A stretch of DNA of 64,000 nucleotides from Chimonanthus salicifolius (taxonomy: Eukaryota; Streptophyta; Magnoliopsida; Laurales; Calycanthaceae): the NCBI GenBank assembly GCA_013350335.1, contig CM023540.1, positions 61,089,195 to 61,153,194 on the forward strand, in the 5' to 3' direction. The notes under the pieces were generated by a model. It ran no database searches. It was not told the origin of the DNA and saw only the letters and a list, made by a program, of their open reading frames with translations. This document shows positions 46,792 to 58,600 of the stretch, piece after piece. How positions within the stretch are numbered: the stretch's first letter is position 1; every line of letters begins with the position of its first letter. The position numbers and the translations under genes are program-made.

Positions 46792-49652
46792 AGAACAAAG
46801 GAGAAGAAGAAAAAAGAAGGCCAAGGAGTCCAAGAGGAGAAAGAAAAGCCGAAGGAGTCGTTAGATTGTAAGTAATTCTTAAACAAGAATTTTGCATTTT
46901 AAGGGTTAAGAGGTAATTATGGAATCCATTTTCTTTGGATTGGTTGGTGGCCAAATTATCATGGGCCTTGGATCTCAAATCCATCCAATAAAAAGAGGAA
47001 GAATGGGCAAACCCTAAATGGGTAAATTAGGTTAAAAAAATAAATAAAGGAGGCACTAAGGACATTATGTATCTAAATTAATTAAGCATGGATGTATGTG
47101 GATTTTTGAAGGATGCATTAAGGATTTTATGTATTAAAAAAATTACTTAAGCATGGTAGGTGATTAAATGATTTTATTAGGGTTTTAAAGAATGGAAGCT
47201 ATGGAGGACAATTTATGATTTTTAAGATTTTAATAGTTAAATGTTGGTAATTTCAAAGGGGTTTAAATGAGGAAATGCATGAGAGATGTGAATGATGTTG
47301 ATGGCTCAAAAATGCATGAATGAATAATGGACCATGAACTTATGGTGATGGTGTTAGAATTTTAATGGGATTAGAGAATGGAGGCTATGTTAAGTGGTTA
47401 ATGATTTTTAAAGTTTTAAATGAAAGAATGGTAGAAATTTTGAAAAGGGTTTTTAAATGAGGGAATATGGAGGAAGCTTAATGTTTTTATGTCTTAAATG
47501 TCACCAATGAATGATGAATCAAGTATTTTGGAACCATGAAGAATGAATGGGAATAGGGCTAAGTTAATGGACTCAAATATGGTTAAGAATGATGTTTTAA
47601 ATATGTGATTTAAACCCCTTCAAGGAAGGACTTATGGTGGAGCTAATGATGTATATAGACCCAAGTAAAAAATGGGAAAAAGACATCATGGGTTCGGCCA
47701 TGGTGTATGGCCGAGCCCATGACCCAATTATAGGTCATCTTATGGGCAAAAATTGGTATTATGCATGTGTTTAAAATTAATGGGGATTAAGTGAACTTAA
47801 GGGCTGATTTTTTTAATGTGTTCATGTCATGATTGATGAATCACTAATGGATCTAAATTGTGAATCAATTATGGACAAAGAAATGTACATGGTTAAGTGG
47901 ATGTTTAACCATGGGAGAGGTAGTGGCAAAATCGTAAATAATGGCCAAATTCAAGAACTTCATGGGAGATGATCATGGACTTAGGGGCTCTAAGTAACAA
48001 ACTTATGTATGGTTAAATAAAGTCTAGGATGGCTGATTTTTAGATTCATGTGATTAAAATAGTTGATGGACTAAATGGGACCCACAAAACCTAGATAGTG
48101 AGGTTCGGCCATGGGGTATGGCCGGACCCCACTAAGGTATGATTTATGGGCTTAGAAATGGTTAAAAACATGGACTGATTATTCATATGTATAATAAGGT
48201 ATCGGGACATCGCAATCGGTGCGCGATCAGCGACCGGATTCATGAACGGAAGCGTAAAGGGATGCTAGTCGGTATTCAGTAGGATTCCTACCTTTTTGTA
48301 AGCCATGGATTATGTGTTATGTATGGGTTTTTCCTTGATTTATTTTGGTAAGCATATGATTGTTTTAAGATGGGTTTTTAAGGCTATGATGTGTACATTG
48401 ATGCTTTGCTTGATTTATTTTTTATAATCAAATTATACGTTTTAATGATGGGATTTTAAATGCCATGGTTTGTGCTATCATATATATTACATGGCATATG
48501 GCATCTACATCTCATGCATGACATGGGAGGGATATGGCATGGGAAGGATGAAAATACAGAAACCGGAGTCCATGCTCCGTCGGGGCTACCAAGAAGCAAA
48601 CATGGGGACACCTTGAAGAGGTTTTGCTGTCAAGGGAGATGATTTGTGATTGTTTATATCTTGATGAGGTTTTTCCGTCAAGGGGGATGATTTGTGATTG
48701 TGTCTATCTTGACGAGGTTTTGCCGTCAAAGGGGATGATTTGTGATTGTTTATATTTTGACGAGATTTTGCCGTCAAGGGGGATGATTTGTGATTGTTTA
48801 TATCTTGACGAGGTTTTGGCGTCAAGGGCGATGATTTGTGATTGTCTATATCTTGACGAGGTTTTGCCGTCAAGGGGGATGATGTGTGACTTTTTATATC
48901 TTGACGAGGTTTTACCATCAAGGGGGATGATTTGTGATTGTTTATATCTTGACGAGGTTTTTCCGTCAAGGGGGTTATGGCAGCATGATGGTATGGATGA
49001 TGGGTGGGACTCATGACATAGGACACCCATGGCATGGCATTTCATTTTTATGGTTTTGATTATATTATTACCTATTGTGTCTGTTATCACTAATCCATGT
49101 GTTAGCCCTACTCGGAGTCCTACTGGGCGCGTTGTCTAAAGCCCTACTTCTACCCTAGCTGATGACACAGGAAATGGCGGAAACGAAGGACGAGACGGGA
49201 GCTAAGCGTAGGAGCTTGGGAAAGCGAGCTACTTAGTCTATTAAGATTTATTTTGGAAATGTAATTTGTGTAATGCAGCTCGTCGAACTGTAATAATGTA
49301 GATTTCTTTCTATGGTTGGGTCTTTACTTTGGACATTATCATTTTGAGATATAATTATGATTTTGAAGTATTTTAGTAATTAAATGAATGTCACTTCCCT
49401 GCAATCTAAAATTTGTAGGATAGTCTCTATTATAATTCTGCACTTAGTTTAATATTCCGCAAGCTTACTTCTACGTGTGAACCGTTCTTCGTGGACTTAG
49501 TTCCACGCACACGTAGGGTTAGCCAGTTAAGGGCCGGGCTTTAGAAGTTCGGACTTAACTTGGGTCATGACGTCCGCGCCCTTTGTCACTCTTTATTTCA
49601 AAAAAAAATAAAAAATAGACTCTGATTTCGGTGAAAAGGGGCGGGCGTTACA
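46792..49652 (+). mobile_element. LTR F, right piece
   Basis: Continuation of F after element G; ends GGGGCGGGCGTTACA at 49652, followed by TSD GAATA (49653-49657), identical to 30659-30663. F totals about 3.87 kb and is a solo LTR. Two TTCGGCC hairpins remain (near 47691 and 48104). Its tandem block is a seven-unit 48-bp minisatellite. Confidence 0.93.
48638..48973. repeat. Seven-unit 48-bp minisatellite in LTR F
   Basis: Units begin at 48638, 48686, 48734, 48782, 48830, 48878 and 48926 (GATGATTTGTGATTG...). Each unit contains the stem CTTGACG...CGTCAAG with a loop of about 9 nt. It occupies the position of the 63/64-bp repeats of LTRs D and A, of which only one unit remains here (about 48563-48610). 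Confidence 0.95.
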
Positions 49653-50428
49653 GAATAAGGGGGAGAAAAGTTACGATATTAGTCCATGTATTAAAAGGGA
49701 GAAATATTGTTTTTGTTGGACTAGTGTTGAAGGGGAGACCTAATCTTCCACCTAGTTTGCATTGTTTGTGTGTACAGGTACATGTAGAGGATCACAGTGG
49801 AGCTTGCAAGATAAGCAAAATGAAAGTCTCATCTTGAAGCATAGAGTCTAGGATTTTTTTACCATTTGAATATGTACTTTAATTGGTTGTATCATTTGTA
49901 TTCAAATGTACGCATATTGGGCTAAGTAAGTCATCGAGTTTGTATTCATTAGCTTCTAGGTGTTTTTCCATGAAAATTGACAAAGAGGGAGATTTTAGTG
50001 CCTCGGCTTGCCGAGTCACCTATTTGTCAATTTCATGACTTATGTGAAGCATTGCCTCCTAAGGTTGAAGCCAATGAAATAAGACTCAAGTGATGAAGAT
50101 AGAATCAAGAGCTTTAAAGATGGAAGATGAAGTACAAGATTCAACATCATCGGTGTATGGTAATCACACAAGTAAATTGGCCATATATGACTTTAGGTGG
50201 AACCCAAACCCTTAGGTGGACCTTGCCTAAACATAATGGAACATGTTGGAAACAAGATAACCAAGCCTCAGTGCACCCTTGACAGTCACAAAACCAAATG
50301 GGATAAACATTGGAAAAATGACAAACTGTCAGGTTGATGTCGAGTCCACTGACCCAACAGTGAAACAAGACAGACCAGTCGAGATCTTCGACATGTCAAC
50401 CGGATTTACATACTTCATTACATCAATG
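49653..50428 (+). mobile_element. 3' end of TG1: polypurine tracts and truncated 3' LTR
   Basis: Resumes TG1 after LTR F with AAGGGGGAGA (49657-49666), AAAAGGGAGA (49693-49702), AAGGGGAGA (about 49730) and AAAGAGGGAGAT (49981-49992). The last is followed at about 49993 by the probable LTR start (TTTTAGTGCC, where TGTTAGTGCC would be expected from relatives). The palindrome CTCGGC-TT-GCCGAG is at 50002-50015. The LTR stops at about 50428, where minus-strand TG2 gag begins. Confidence 0.6.
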
Positions 50429-51560
50429 TAAGGCATGAGCAAGGTCCCATCTCTTAGGGATCCATATGAATTTTTTATCTAGACCTTTCCTCTCAAATCT
50501 TTGAACATTGGGCAATTTTATTTTGCCATTTTGAACATTTGGCCCAAATTCATTGAATTGAGATAAGACTCTCCTTCTCATATTTCTAACCATAGTATGA
50601 GGAGATCGTGGATCTATCCCCTTTAGATTTTCCAATGAAGGGATGATGCATGTGGTGAGGTGCTTTATGTTTTTTAGGAACATTCACATAGTAAAAATGA
50701 TTTACCTTGTGCTTTGCAATGTGTGAATTTCCACTGACCACCTTCTTTTTCTTCTTTATACTTGGAAAAGGATCTTTGGCCACCCATTTTTGGACCTGTA
50801 TTCTTCTAGTCTTGCACTCATGCTTGAAGTGCCCAATTAATCCATAATAAAAACATTTTATACAAGAAGAGTGTGTCGTATGGGTAATACTAAGCTTGGA
50901 TTGGTTCCTGGGTCTCTTTGTGTTAGATTGAGAATTGCCATGCCAATCATAAGGTTTACCCAATATAGATTCTTTCAATTTTTGCTCACTTTGGGTAATC
51001 ATGTTTTGAGATTTTTTAAGTTTTTTCAAATTTGAGCTCAATTTTGAATTTTCATCTTTAAGACATCTTCCAACTTCCATAAGCTTCAAAATATCATTTT
51101 CATATACCTTTAAGGTTTCTTGGCGCCCATTTTGTGATTCTCTCAACTTCAAGATTTCATCATTTGCATTTTTCAAATTTGAAGAGAGAGAGCAATTTTC
51201 AACATCAACCTTTTGAAGTTGAAAAGAAAGTTTAGCATTCTCAATGTTCACCTTGTGGATTTCCTTAGCCAATCCCATACTCTCTAAATACAAGGCAGCA
51301 AAGGATTCTTGGAGGTCATCATCCTCATCAAGATCCTCTTCACCATCCTCTTCTTCACTAGGATTCCTCTTGGTTGGGAGTAATGGAGGCAATAAAACAT
51401 TTGAAATTTGCACCTCTCTCTTGATTCTTCATTTGGTTATGAGAGGTGGAGCCTTCCATTAAACTATCCAAAGATGTACAAATATTTTCTATAAAATCAT
51501 TTTGGATAGAGGTCCAATCATCTTCTTAATATGAGGCCAACATTTTTTCTGTTTTTGTTT
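50429..51560 (-). pseudogene. Short Sirevirus/Copia-like Gag of TG2
   Basis: Minus-strand relative of 27072-28190. The main frame (51413-50586, about 275 codons) has acidic EEEDGEEDLDEDDD, a long heptad-rich stretch to about residue 150 (NANDEILKLRESQ, LKDENSKLSSNLKKL), then a knuckle CFYYGLIGHFKHECKTR in which the second Cys is Tyr, and a Lys/His-rich tail. Further conserved sequence (ERKGLDKKFIWIPK) continues to 50430 in a second frame. Upstream, WTSIQNDFIENI begins only about 150 nt after the PBS, leaving no room for a normal N-terminal capsid domain. TG1 lost a different knuckle residue, so the ancestral knuckle was probably complete. It is likely a particle or RNA-binding protein of a non-autonomous element. 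Confidence 0.65.
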
Positions 51561-51688
51561 TCATAGATGGTAAGAACAAAAGAGAAAAATGGATCAAAGT
51601 TTTGACACTCAAGATTGGTGTTCTAGCACAAAGATCTACTCAGATTGTTAGATTCTTTATGAAGAGCACAAGGCTCTGATGGAAATTG
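51561..51688 (-). mobile_element. Leader and degenerate PBS of TG2
   Basis: On the minus strand TTTCCATCAGAGCC (plus 51671-51684) matches TTGGTATCAGAGCC with a few changes. It would start directly after the LTR end ...GGGACTTTCA at 60431. H inserted here; TSD AATTG lies at 51684-51688 and 60426-60430. Confidence 0.65.
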
Positions 51689-53513
51689 TGTAATAGCCTG
51701 AATTTTCGAATCAATATATACTTGGCATTTATTGATGTTAATTTGAATTTTGACATGATGGAATACCAAATGGATCAAAAGTTGGGACAAGGGTCCAAGA
51801 ATGGTCCAATGAGCCATGGATTGGATGAAATCCATTTAATGGGTCAATGAGGACTAATCGGGTCAAGGATGGTCAAATTGGGCCCAATACTCATTTGGGA
51901 CCCAATGGACCCAATTGAGGTAAGCCTAAGGTAAGGAGGAAATTTAATTGGGCCATGGGCCCAATGTCTACCCAACAAACCATGAATTGGAATTAATACA
52001 ATTAATGGGTCAATGGTAAGTAATTGGGTCAAGATAGTCAATTTGGGTCAAAGGACCATATGGGACCCAATGGGCCAAAGTAGGTAAGCCCTAAAATAAA
52101 TGGGAAAGACAAAATATAATTGGGCCATGGACCCAATGGTAGATAAATTAAATAGATTAGATAATTATAAAACTATCTAAGTTAAGATGTATCAAGATTA
52201 AGTAATATGGCCAAATGGGGCCCACCTCCACCTCAACCATTGAGGTGGCGTGTGGACTAAGGAAAAAGTGGGGCCAACCATCATGGTTGACTTGGTCAAC
52301 CATGGATAAATTTAAGAAGACTAAGGTGGATTAAGGTAAATTAAATTGATTGAAATTATTGTAAAATTATCTAAGTTAAAATCAATGGAATTAAAATAAC
52401 ATGGCCAAGTGGGGCCCACCTCCACCTCATCAAGTGAGGTGTCGGGTGGGGCAGGTATAGGTGGGGGCCGTCCACCATGGTTGACTTGGTCAACCATGGG
52501 TGGATTTATTAGATAGATAATTTAATGGAATTAAATTGGATGGAAATTAATTAACCTAAGTGAGGACTTAACTTAACTAATTAGGTTGATTAATTAGGGT
52601 CAACATAGACAAGTCAAAGAGGACAAGGGAGCCATGCTTGGTGGTTGGGTCTCAACCACCACCACCAAAGTCAAGCTAGCCCATGCTTGGTTGGTGAGGA
52701 AGTTAATGTTTGAGTGAAGGCTACTCCAACCATCTCTATCTCATTTCAAACAAACATTTTTCACTCTATCTCTCCCTCCCACTCTCAAAAACCGTCCCAT
52801 GCATTGGAGGAAAGAAAAAGAGAAGAAAACTTAGAAGAAGAAGAGAAGAAAAGAGAAGGAGAGAGAACAAGCCTTGGTCCACCCCTTCAAGATCAAAGGC
52901 TAAGATCTTGTTTTCCATCACCTTCCCCTCTCCCTCTCTCAATCTAACCCCATCTACCATAGCCGATCCAAGCATATCTCACCGTTGATCAAGCTCATCT
53001 TAACCGTACATCAAGGAGAAGAAGAGAAGAGAAGACTAAGGAGAGCAAGAGGAGAAGCAAGAGAGACCGGAGGAGTCGTCGGGTGGTAAGATTCTCTTAA
53101 AAGAAGATTTTATTTTTTTAGGATATGGAATCCATTTCTTAGACTAAATGTGGCCAAAAACGTTGTAGGCCATGGATCTAAGATCCATCAAAAGGTAGGA
53201 TAAGAAATGGATAAAAATGGAGGAATGGATTAAGAAATGGATGAAATGGAAGAATGGAATTGTTAATGGAATTTTTAAGTCCTTATTAAGCGTAGGAAAA
53301 TTGGATTTTTAATGGATTAATGGGCCATAGGGTTCGGCCATGTAGCATGGCCGAACCCCATGGTAAATAATGGATGACATTTAATTAAGGTTTAAGGTTT
53401 GAAAATGATGGAGAATGGTTAGGGTTTCAAGGGTTAAATGTAGTCAAACTTTTGGAAAAAAAAAAATAGACTCTGATTATCGGAAAACGGGTGAAAAAGG
53501 GCCGAGCGTTACA
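51689..53513 (+). mobile_element. 5' LTR of element H
   Basis: TGTAATAGCCTGAATTTTCG ... GGGCCGAGCGTTACA. It contains one TTCGGCC hairpin (53330-53358). The deletion junction lies near 53453-53465 (GTCAAACTTTTGG next to an A-run and TAGACTCTGATTA). Confidence 0.95.
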
Positions 53514-53515
53514 GT

Positions 53516-53527
53516 TGGTATCAGAGC
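53516..53527 (+). promoter_or_regulatory. Primer binding site of element H
   Basis: TGGTATCAGAGC, two bases after the LTR end; matches the 3' end of plant initiator tRNA-Met. Confidence 0.9.
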
Positions 53528-54004
53528 GAAATTGGAAGAATGAATCTCTCGAAGTATGATTAAGACGGTTTCACGTCTCACTGACGGATAAGAATCCCAA
53601 CTGACCGACTCTACGGAGTCCGCTGCACGGGGGCCGGGTTAATCTACTTCGATTGACTCAAACTAAAACATTCAATCTGAGCGCCACATTTGACGTAAGA
53701 AAATGATAGTAAGGGAAGTACAATCATTATAACCTTGATGGATTAATCGAACGCAGGAAAATTTCCCCGATTTCACCAAAAATGACAAACATAGCTAATT
53801 GGGAAGTTTTCCCCAAACCAAGTATGCATATTTGGCAATTTTCCCCAATATGAGAGACAATACGTAGTACTTAGGAATTATCCCCTCAAAAACTAAGTAT
53901 GTCTATATTGGCAAATTTTCCCAAAAACTAAATGTATATGAACGCGCCAACATTATAAAGGAACTAAGTCGGTAAATGTTTTTTTTTTAATGACTTAGGA
54001 AAAA
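53528..54004 (+). other. 5' leader of element H with TTTTCCCCAAA repeats
   Basis: Shared block GACTCTACGGAGTCCGCTGC, then about five CCCC-centred repeats (near 53763, 53808, 53851, 53880 and a weaker one at 53920), some preceded by TTGGCAA. The micro-uORF ATG TTT TTT TTT TAA (53976-53990) ends 14 nt before gag. No zinc-knuckle leader ORF. Confidence 0.75.
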
Positions 54005-57000
54005 ATGCCGCCAAAAAGAAGAACCCGTCGCAACCCACGAGTAGAGAAGGAGGTAACCCCCCCTCGACAAGAAGAGGAGGTACCGCCACCTCATCAAGAG
54101 GAAGTACACCCATCGCATCAAGAGGAGGTGCCACCACCTCATCAAGCCGAGGGACAAAATAGCATAAACATACAAGGTGTACCTCCCGAGCTAAGAGACG
54201 TAGTTCAAACGGCAGTCGCTTCCGCTCTTCAACAACACTCAAGCGGAAATGCGACCGCCAGCGGCTCCAGTAAACAGAAGATGGTCAAGGACTTCCAACA
54301 ACAGCACCCTCCCTACTTCAGGGGAACAGAAGGGGTCGTCGGAGCGGAACATTGGTTAAAAAGGATCAATCAGATCTTTAATCTGTTCCAAATTTCCAAT
54401 CCTGCTAATAAAATCTTATTGGCCACTTCCCAACTGATCGAGGATGCCAGTAGTTGGTGGGAAGTTGTAGAAAAGCAACAAGCAATGGTGCCAGAAGGGG
54501 AAAGGACCATCATGACATGGGAATGGTTCTCAGCCACCTTCCTAGAACAATATTTTCCAGACGGAAGAAAGAGAGAGCCAGATTGAAGCTTTCCTCTCAT
54601 TGATACAAGGCAGCATGACGGTGGCAGAGTACCACAGAGAATTCCTTAAACTGTCCATCTATGCATTCTACATGGTGGACACTGAACACCGAAGGGCCTG
54701 CAAATTTGAACGTGGCCTTCGGCCAAGCATCAAGGCTAGAGTGACCATTTTCAAAGAGCCCACACTGGCAGGGGTGGTTAGCAGAGCCACCATCGCAGAA
54801 CGGGAACTAAATGAGATAGTGCGGTTCGACAACCGCTGAGGGCAGGGTGGGCGGGGTACATTGCAACCCAACAAGAAGTTCTGCCCGAATCCTAGCAAGC
54901 CCTCACCCTCCACGGGATCTACTGGGGGCTTCCGCTCTAATCAGCCTTCTACATCAACATCAGTCACACAGGTTCCCCGGGGTGGGAACACCTGTTATCA
55001 GTGTGGCCAATAGGGCCACTACAAGAGAGAGTGTCCATAGACTAGCCGACCCTCCAACTTCAGGGGCCCTTTCCGCCCTCCAACTAGACCAACACAGTCG
55101 CGGGGAGGCAGGACATACAAACAGGCGGGGCGGGCACCAAACCCTGCGGGATCTGGATGACTCTTCACCATACCATCTCCAGTAGCAGTGGACCGTTCAG
55201 TGATGCAAGGTATGGCTATAATTAGTAGTTCCTATGCTGTTACTTTATTTGACTCTGGAGCATCACATTCATTTATATCTGCTGCATTCATATCTGCCAC
55301 GGGTACACTAGTACAAAACCTGTCCACATCACTCACCATTGTATCCCCCGTCGGAGACACATCATTAGGACTTATATGTACGGCATTGAACACGGAACTC
55401 GCGGGATTCAGATTCCAGTTCAATTATTTAGTAATCGATATGGCGGAATATGATGTCATATTTGGCATGGACTGCTTGACTACGTATAAGGCCCATATTG
55501 ACTGCCATCTTCGTAGGGTAACATTTTGGTCACCCGAAGGAAAGTGGTACGTGGTACACGCTGACAGGCAGGGCATCCCTAGAAGGCTGCAGGAAGAACT
55601 GAACCATCTTGCCTTGAACAGCCTCAGATTAGATAAGGTACCAACGGTTGAACTTCCGGCGGTAGTAGCAGATTTTGCCGAGGTATTCCCAATAGAACTC
55701 CCTGGTTTGCCACCCAAGAGGGAGATAGACTTTGAAGTCAAATTATACCCCGGCGCCTCTCCAGTATCATTACCCCATTATAGGATGGCACCAGCTGAAA
55801 TGACCGAGTTAAAGAAGCAGATTGATGAACTGCTCAGACTAGGCTTTATTCGGAACAGCACATCAGCATGGGGAGCCCCAGTGTTATTTGTAAAGAAGAA
55901 AGACGGTACCCTGCGAATGTGTGTGGATTATAGAAAGTTGAACCAGCTGACTGTCCGGAATAAGTATCCCCTACCCCAGATTGATGTTCTATTTGATCAA
56001 CTTAGGGGTTCCTCTCATTTCTCCAAGATTGATCTAATGTCCGGATATCACCAAATTCGGGTTAGAGAGGAGGACATAGAAAAGACAGCTTTCAGGACAC
56101 GGTATGGTCTATATGAGTATGTAGTCATGCCGTTTGGGCTTACTAATGCACCGGCGGTGTTCATGGACCTGATGAATAGGATATCCCATCCTTACTTAGA
56201 TCAGTTTGTGATCGTATTCATTGACGATATTCTGATCTACTCCAAAAGTCAGAATGAACATGCCGAGCACCTGTGGATAGTCCTAGACACCTTGAGAAAG
56301 AACCAATTGTATGCCAAAGCCAGCAAGTGTGAATTTTGGCTATCTGAAGTCAATTTCTTGGGGCACATCATATCAGAGGAAGGTATAGCCGTGGACCCGG
56401 CTAAGGTAGCAGCAGTCAAGGAATGGAAAGCGCCGACAAATGTGACCGAGATCCGCAGTTTTCTGGGATTGGCCGGTTACTATCGGAAATTATAATGAAC
56501 TTCTCCAAGATTGCAGCTCCACTTCCCCAACTCACTCAGAAAGGAGTCAAGTTTGAGTGGTCCAATCTATGTAATCAAAGATTTGAGGAGCTAAAGGAGA
56601 GGCTTACGACCGCTCCTATTCTGATTTTGCCGGAAAGAGGCAGAAATTATGAGGTGTACTGTGATGCCTCCGGTGAGGAACTGGGGTGTACACTCAGTCA
56701 AGGTAATCGTGCAGTGGCGTACGGATCAAGACAGTTGAAAATTCATGAACGCCATTATCCCACACATGACCTAGAACTAGCAGCAGTGGTCTTCGCTCTC
56801 AAAAGCTGGAGACACTACCTCTATGGTGAGAAATTCGAGGTGTTCTCGGATCACAAGAGTTTGAAATACTTATTTGATCAGAAAGAACTCAATATGAGAC
56901 AGCGTAGATGGATGGAATATCTGGCGGATTATGAGTTCGCACTTCGGTACCATCCTGGCAAGGCGAACAAAGTGGCGGACGCTCTCAGCCATTTGTCACA

Positions 57001-58538
57001 TGCGACAGTAGCCAGCATGATCAGGACGGAATGGGAGGTACTGAATACCATCAGAGAATTTAAACTCTACCTCAATAATCATGGGACCATATATAATCTG
57101 ATCATACGATCCAACATGGTCTCCGAGATTGAACGGGAGCAACGGACAGATCTAGAAGTGGAAGAGATTTGGGCTAAGATGTCTACCGGTGAGGTCGTAC
57201 CGGAGTGGGAGTTACGACCCGGACAGGGTCTTATGTTCCGAGGCAGGACATACGTGCCTAAGAATTGCAGAAGAGAGTTGCTAATTGAAGCACACCAAAC
57301 CAAACTCTCTATCCACCCGGGCAGCACCAAGATGTATCATGATCTTAAGAGGCACTATTGGTGTCATGGACTTAAGAAAGATGTAGCAGAGTTTGTTGCT
57401 CGTTGCTTAACTTGTTAGCAGGTTAAGGCAGAACATCGGAAACCACCGGGCTTACTCGCACCATTACCAATACCAGAATGGAAATGGGAACACATATCCA
57501 TGGATTTTGTAACAGGGTTGCTAAGGACATCAAAGGGCAATGATGCTATATGGGTCATAGTGGACCGGTTGACCAAGTCCGCACATTTCCTTCCCATCAA
57601 AATGACAGATTCGTCAGAGACGTTAGGTCGACGGTACATCCGAGAGATCATCAGGCTACATGGTATTCCCCAGTCTATTGTGTCCGACAGGGATGGTCGA
57701 TTCATCGGCAGAGTATGGCAGGGCATGCAGTCGGCTATGGGGACCGACGTATTAACTAGCACAGCATTTCACCCACAAACTGATGGGCAGTCAGAAAGAA
57801 CGATACAGACACTGGAGGATATGCTGAGAGCATGCATGCTAGATTTCAAAGGCGGATGGGAGGATCATCTGCCACTGGTGGAGTTCTCTTACAATAACAG
57901 TTACCAGGCAAGCCTTCAGATGGCTCCATTTGAGGCCTTGTATGGTAGACCGTGTAGCTCGCCAGTGTGTTGGACGGAGGCCGGTGAGCCTGCGTTGATT
58001 GGGCAGGATTTGGTTATAGAGACTACAACACAAATTAAGTGATATGGCAACATCTACTCACTGTACAGAGCCGTCAGAAAAACTATGCCGACAAGAGGAG
58101 AAGGTTCCTCGAGTTTGAGGTGGGAGACTTGGTATTTCTGAAAGTCTCACCACGGAAGGGGCACATGAGATTCGGGAAGAAAGGGAAACTGTCGCCTAGA
58201 TTTGTGGGGCCGTTCCGATATTGAAGAGGGTGGGAGGGGTAGCTTATCAATTAGCGCTCCCTCCACAGCTGTCATCTCTACATGATGTATTTCATGTGTC
58301 CATGCTGAGAAAGTACAATCCTGATCCTTCCCATGTAATAAATGTTCAAGACATCGATGTACAAAGCGATGTGACATATGTGGAGAAGCCGGTCAAAGTT
58401 ATTGTAAGCGAACAAAGGGTGCTACGGAACCGCGCCATTCAGTTCGTCAAGGTGGTATGGGAACGACATGGCAGTGAAGAAACCACCTGGGAACTTGAGT
58501 CGAAGATGAAAACCGCTTATCCGGAGCTCTTTGCATGA
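54005..58538 (+). pseudogene. gag-pol polyprotein of element H, multiply broken
   Basis: Start ATG 54005. Gag N-terminus has PPxQEEE/HQEEV repeats (about residues 18-50), then capsid. Breaks in order: one-base gain near 54562; TGA 54837; TAG 55011 inside the zinc knuckle (CYQCGQ...GHYKREC); TAG 55038; TGA 55158; one-base loss near 56491; TAG 57416; one-base losses near 58035 and 58215. Protease DSG at 55251-55259 and RT FIDD at 56217-56228 are intact. RNase H has CDASGEE, integrase RCLTC keeps both Cys, and the core has VIVDRLTK and IVSDRDGR. The tail ends SEETTWELESKM...YPELFA, chromodomain-like. Compared with G, most domains are recognisable but no long stretch could be translated through. 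Any movement would have needed proteins from another copy. Confidence 0.93.
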
Positions 58539-58585
58539 GTTGTTTTGGACCCCTACTTCGCTCGAATTTTCAGGACGAAAATTTC

Positions 58586-58594
58586 AAAAGAGGA
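58586..58594 (+). promoter_or_regulatory. Polypurine tract of element H
   Basis: AAAAGAGGA, six bases before the 3' LTR, preceded by TTTTCAGGACGAAAAT as in G. Confidence 0.65.
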
Positions 58595-58600
58595 TTCTAT

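Noticed and set aside
48586..49090. Long open frames on both strands with repeated MICDCLYLDEV or KPRQDINNHKSSPLT units
   Set aside because: They come from the 48-bp minisatellite, whose period is divisible by three, so any stop-free frame repeats. No start context, no homologue, and inside an LTR.
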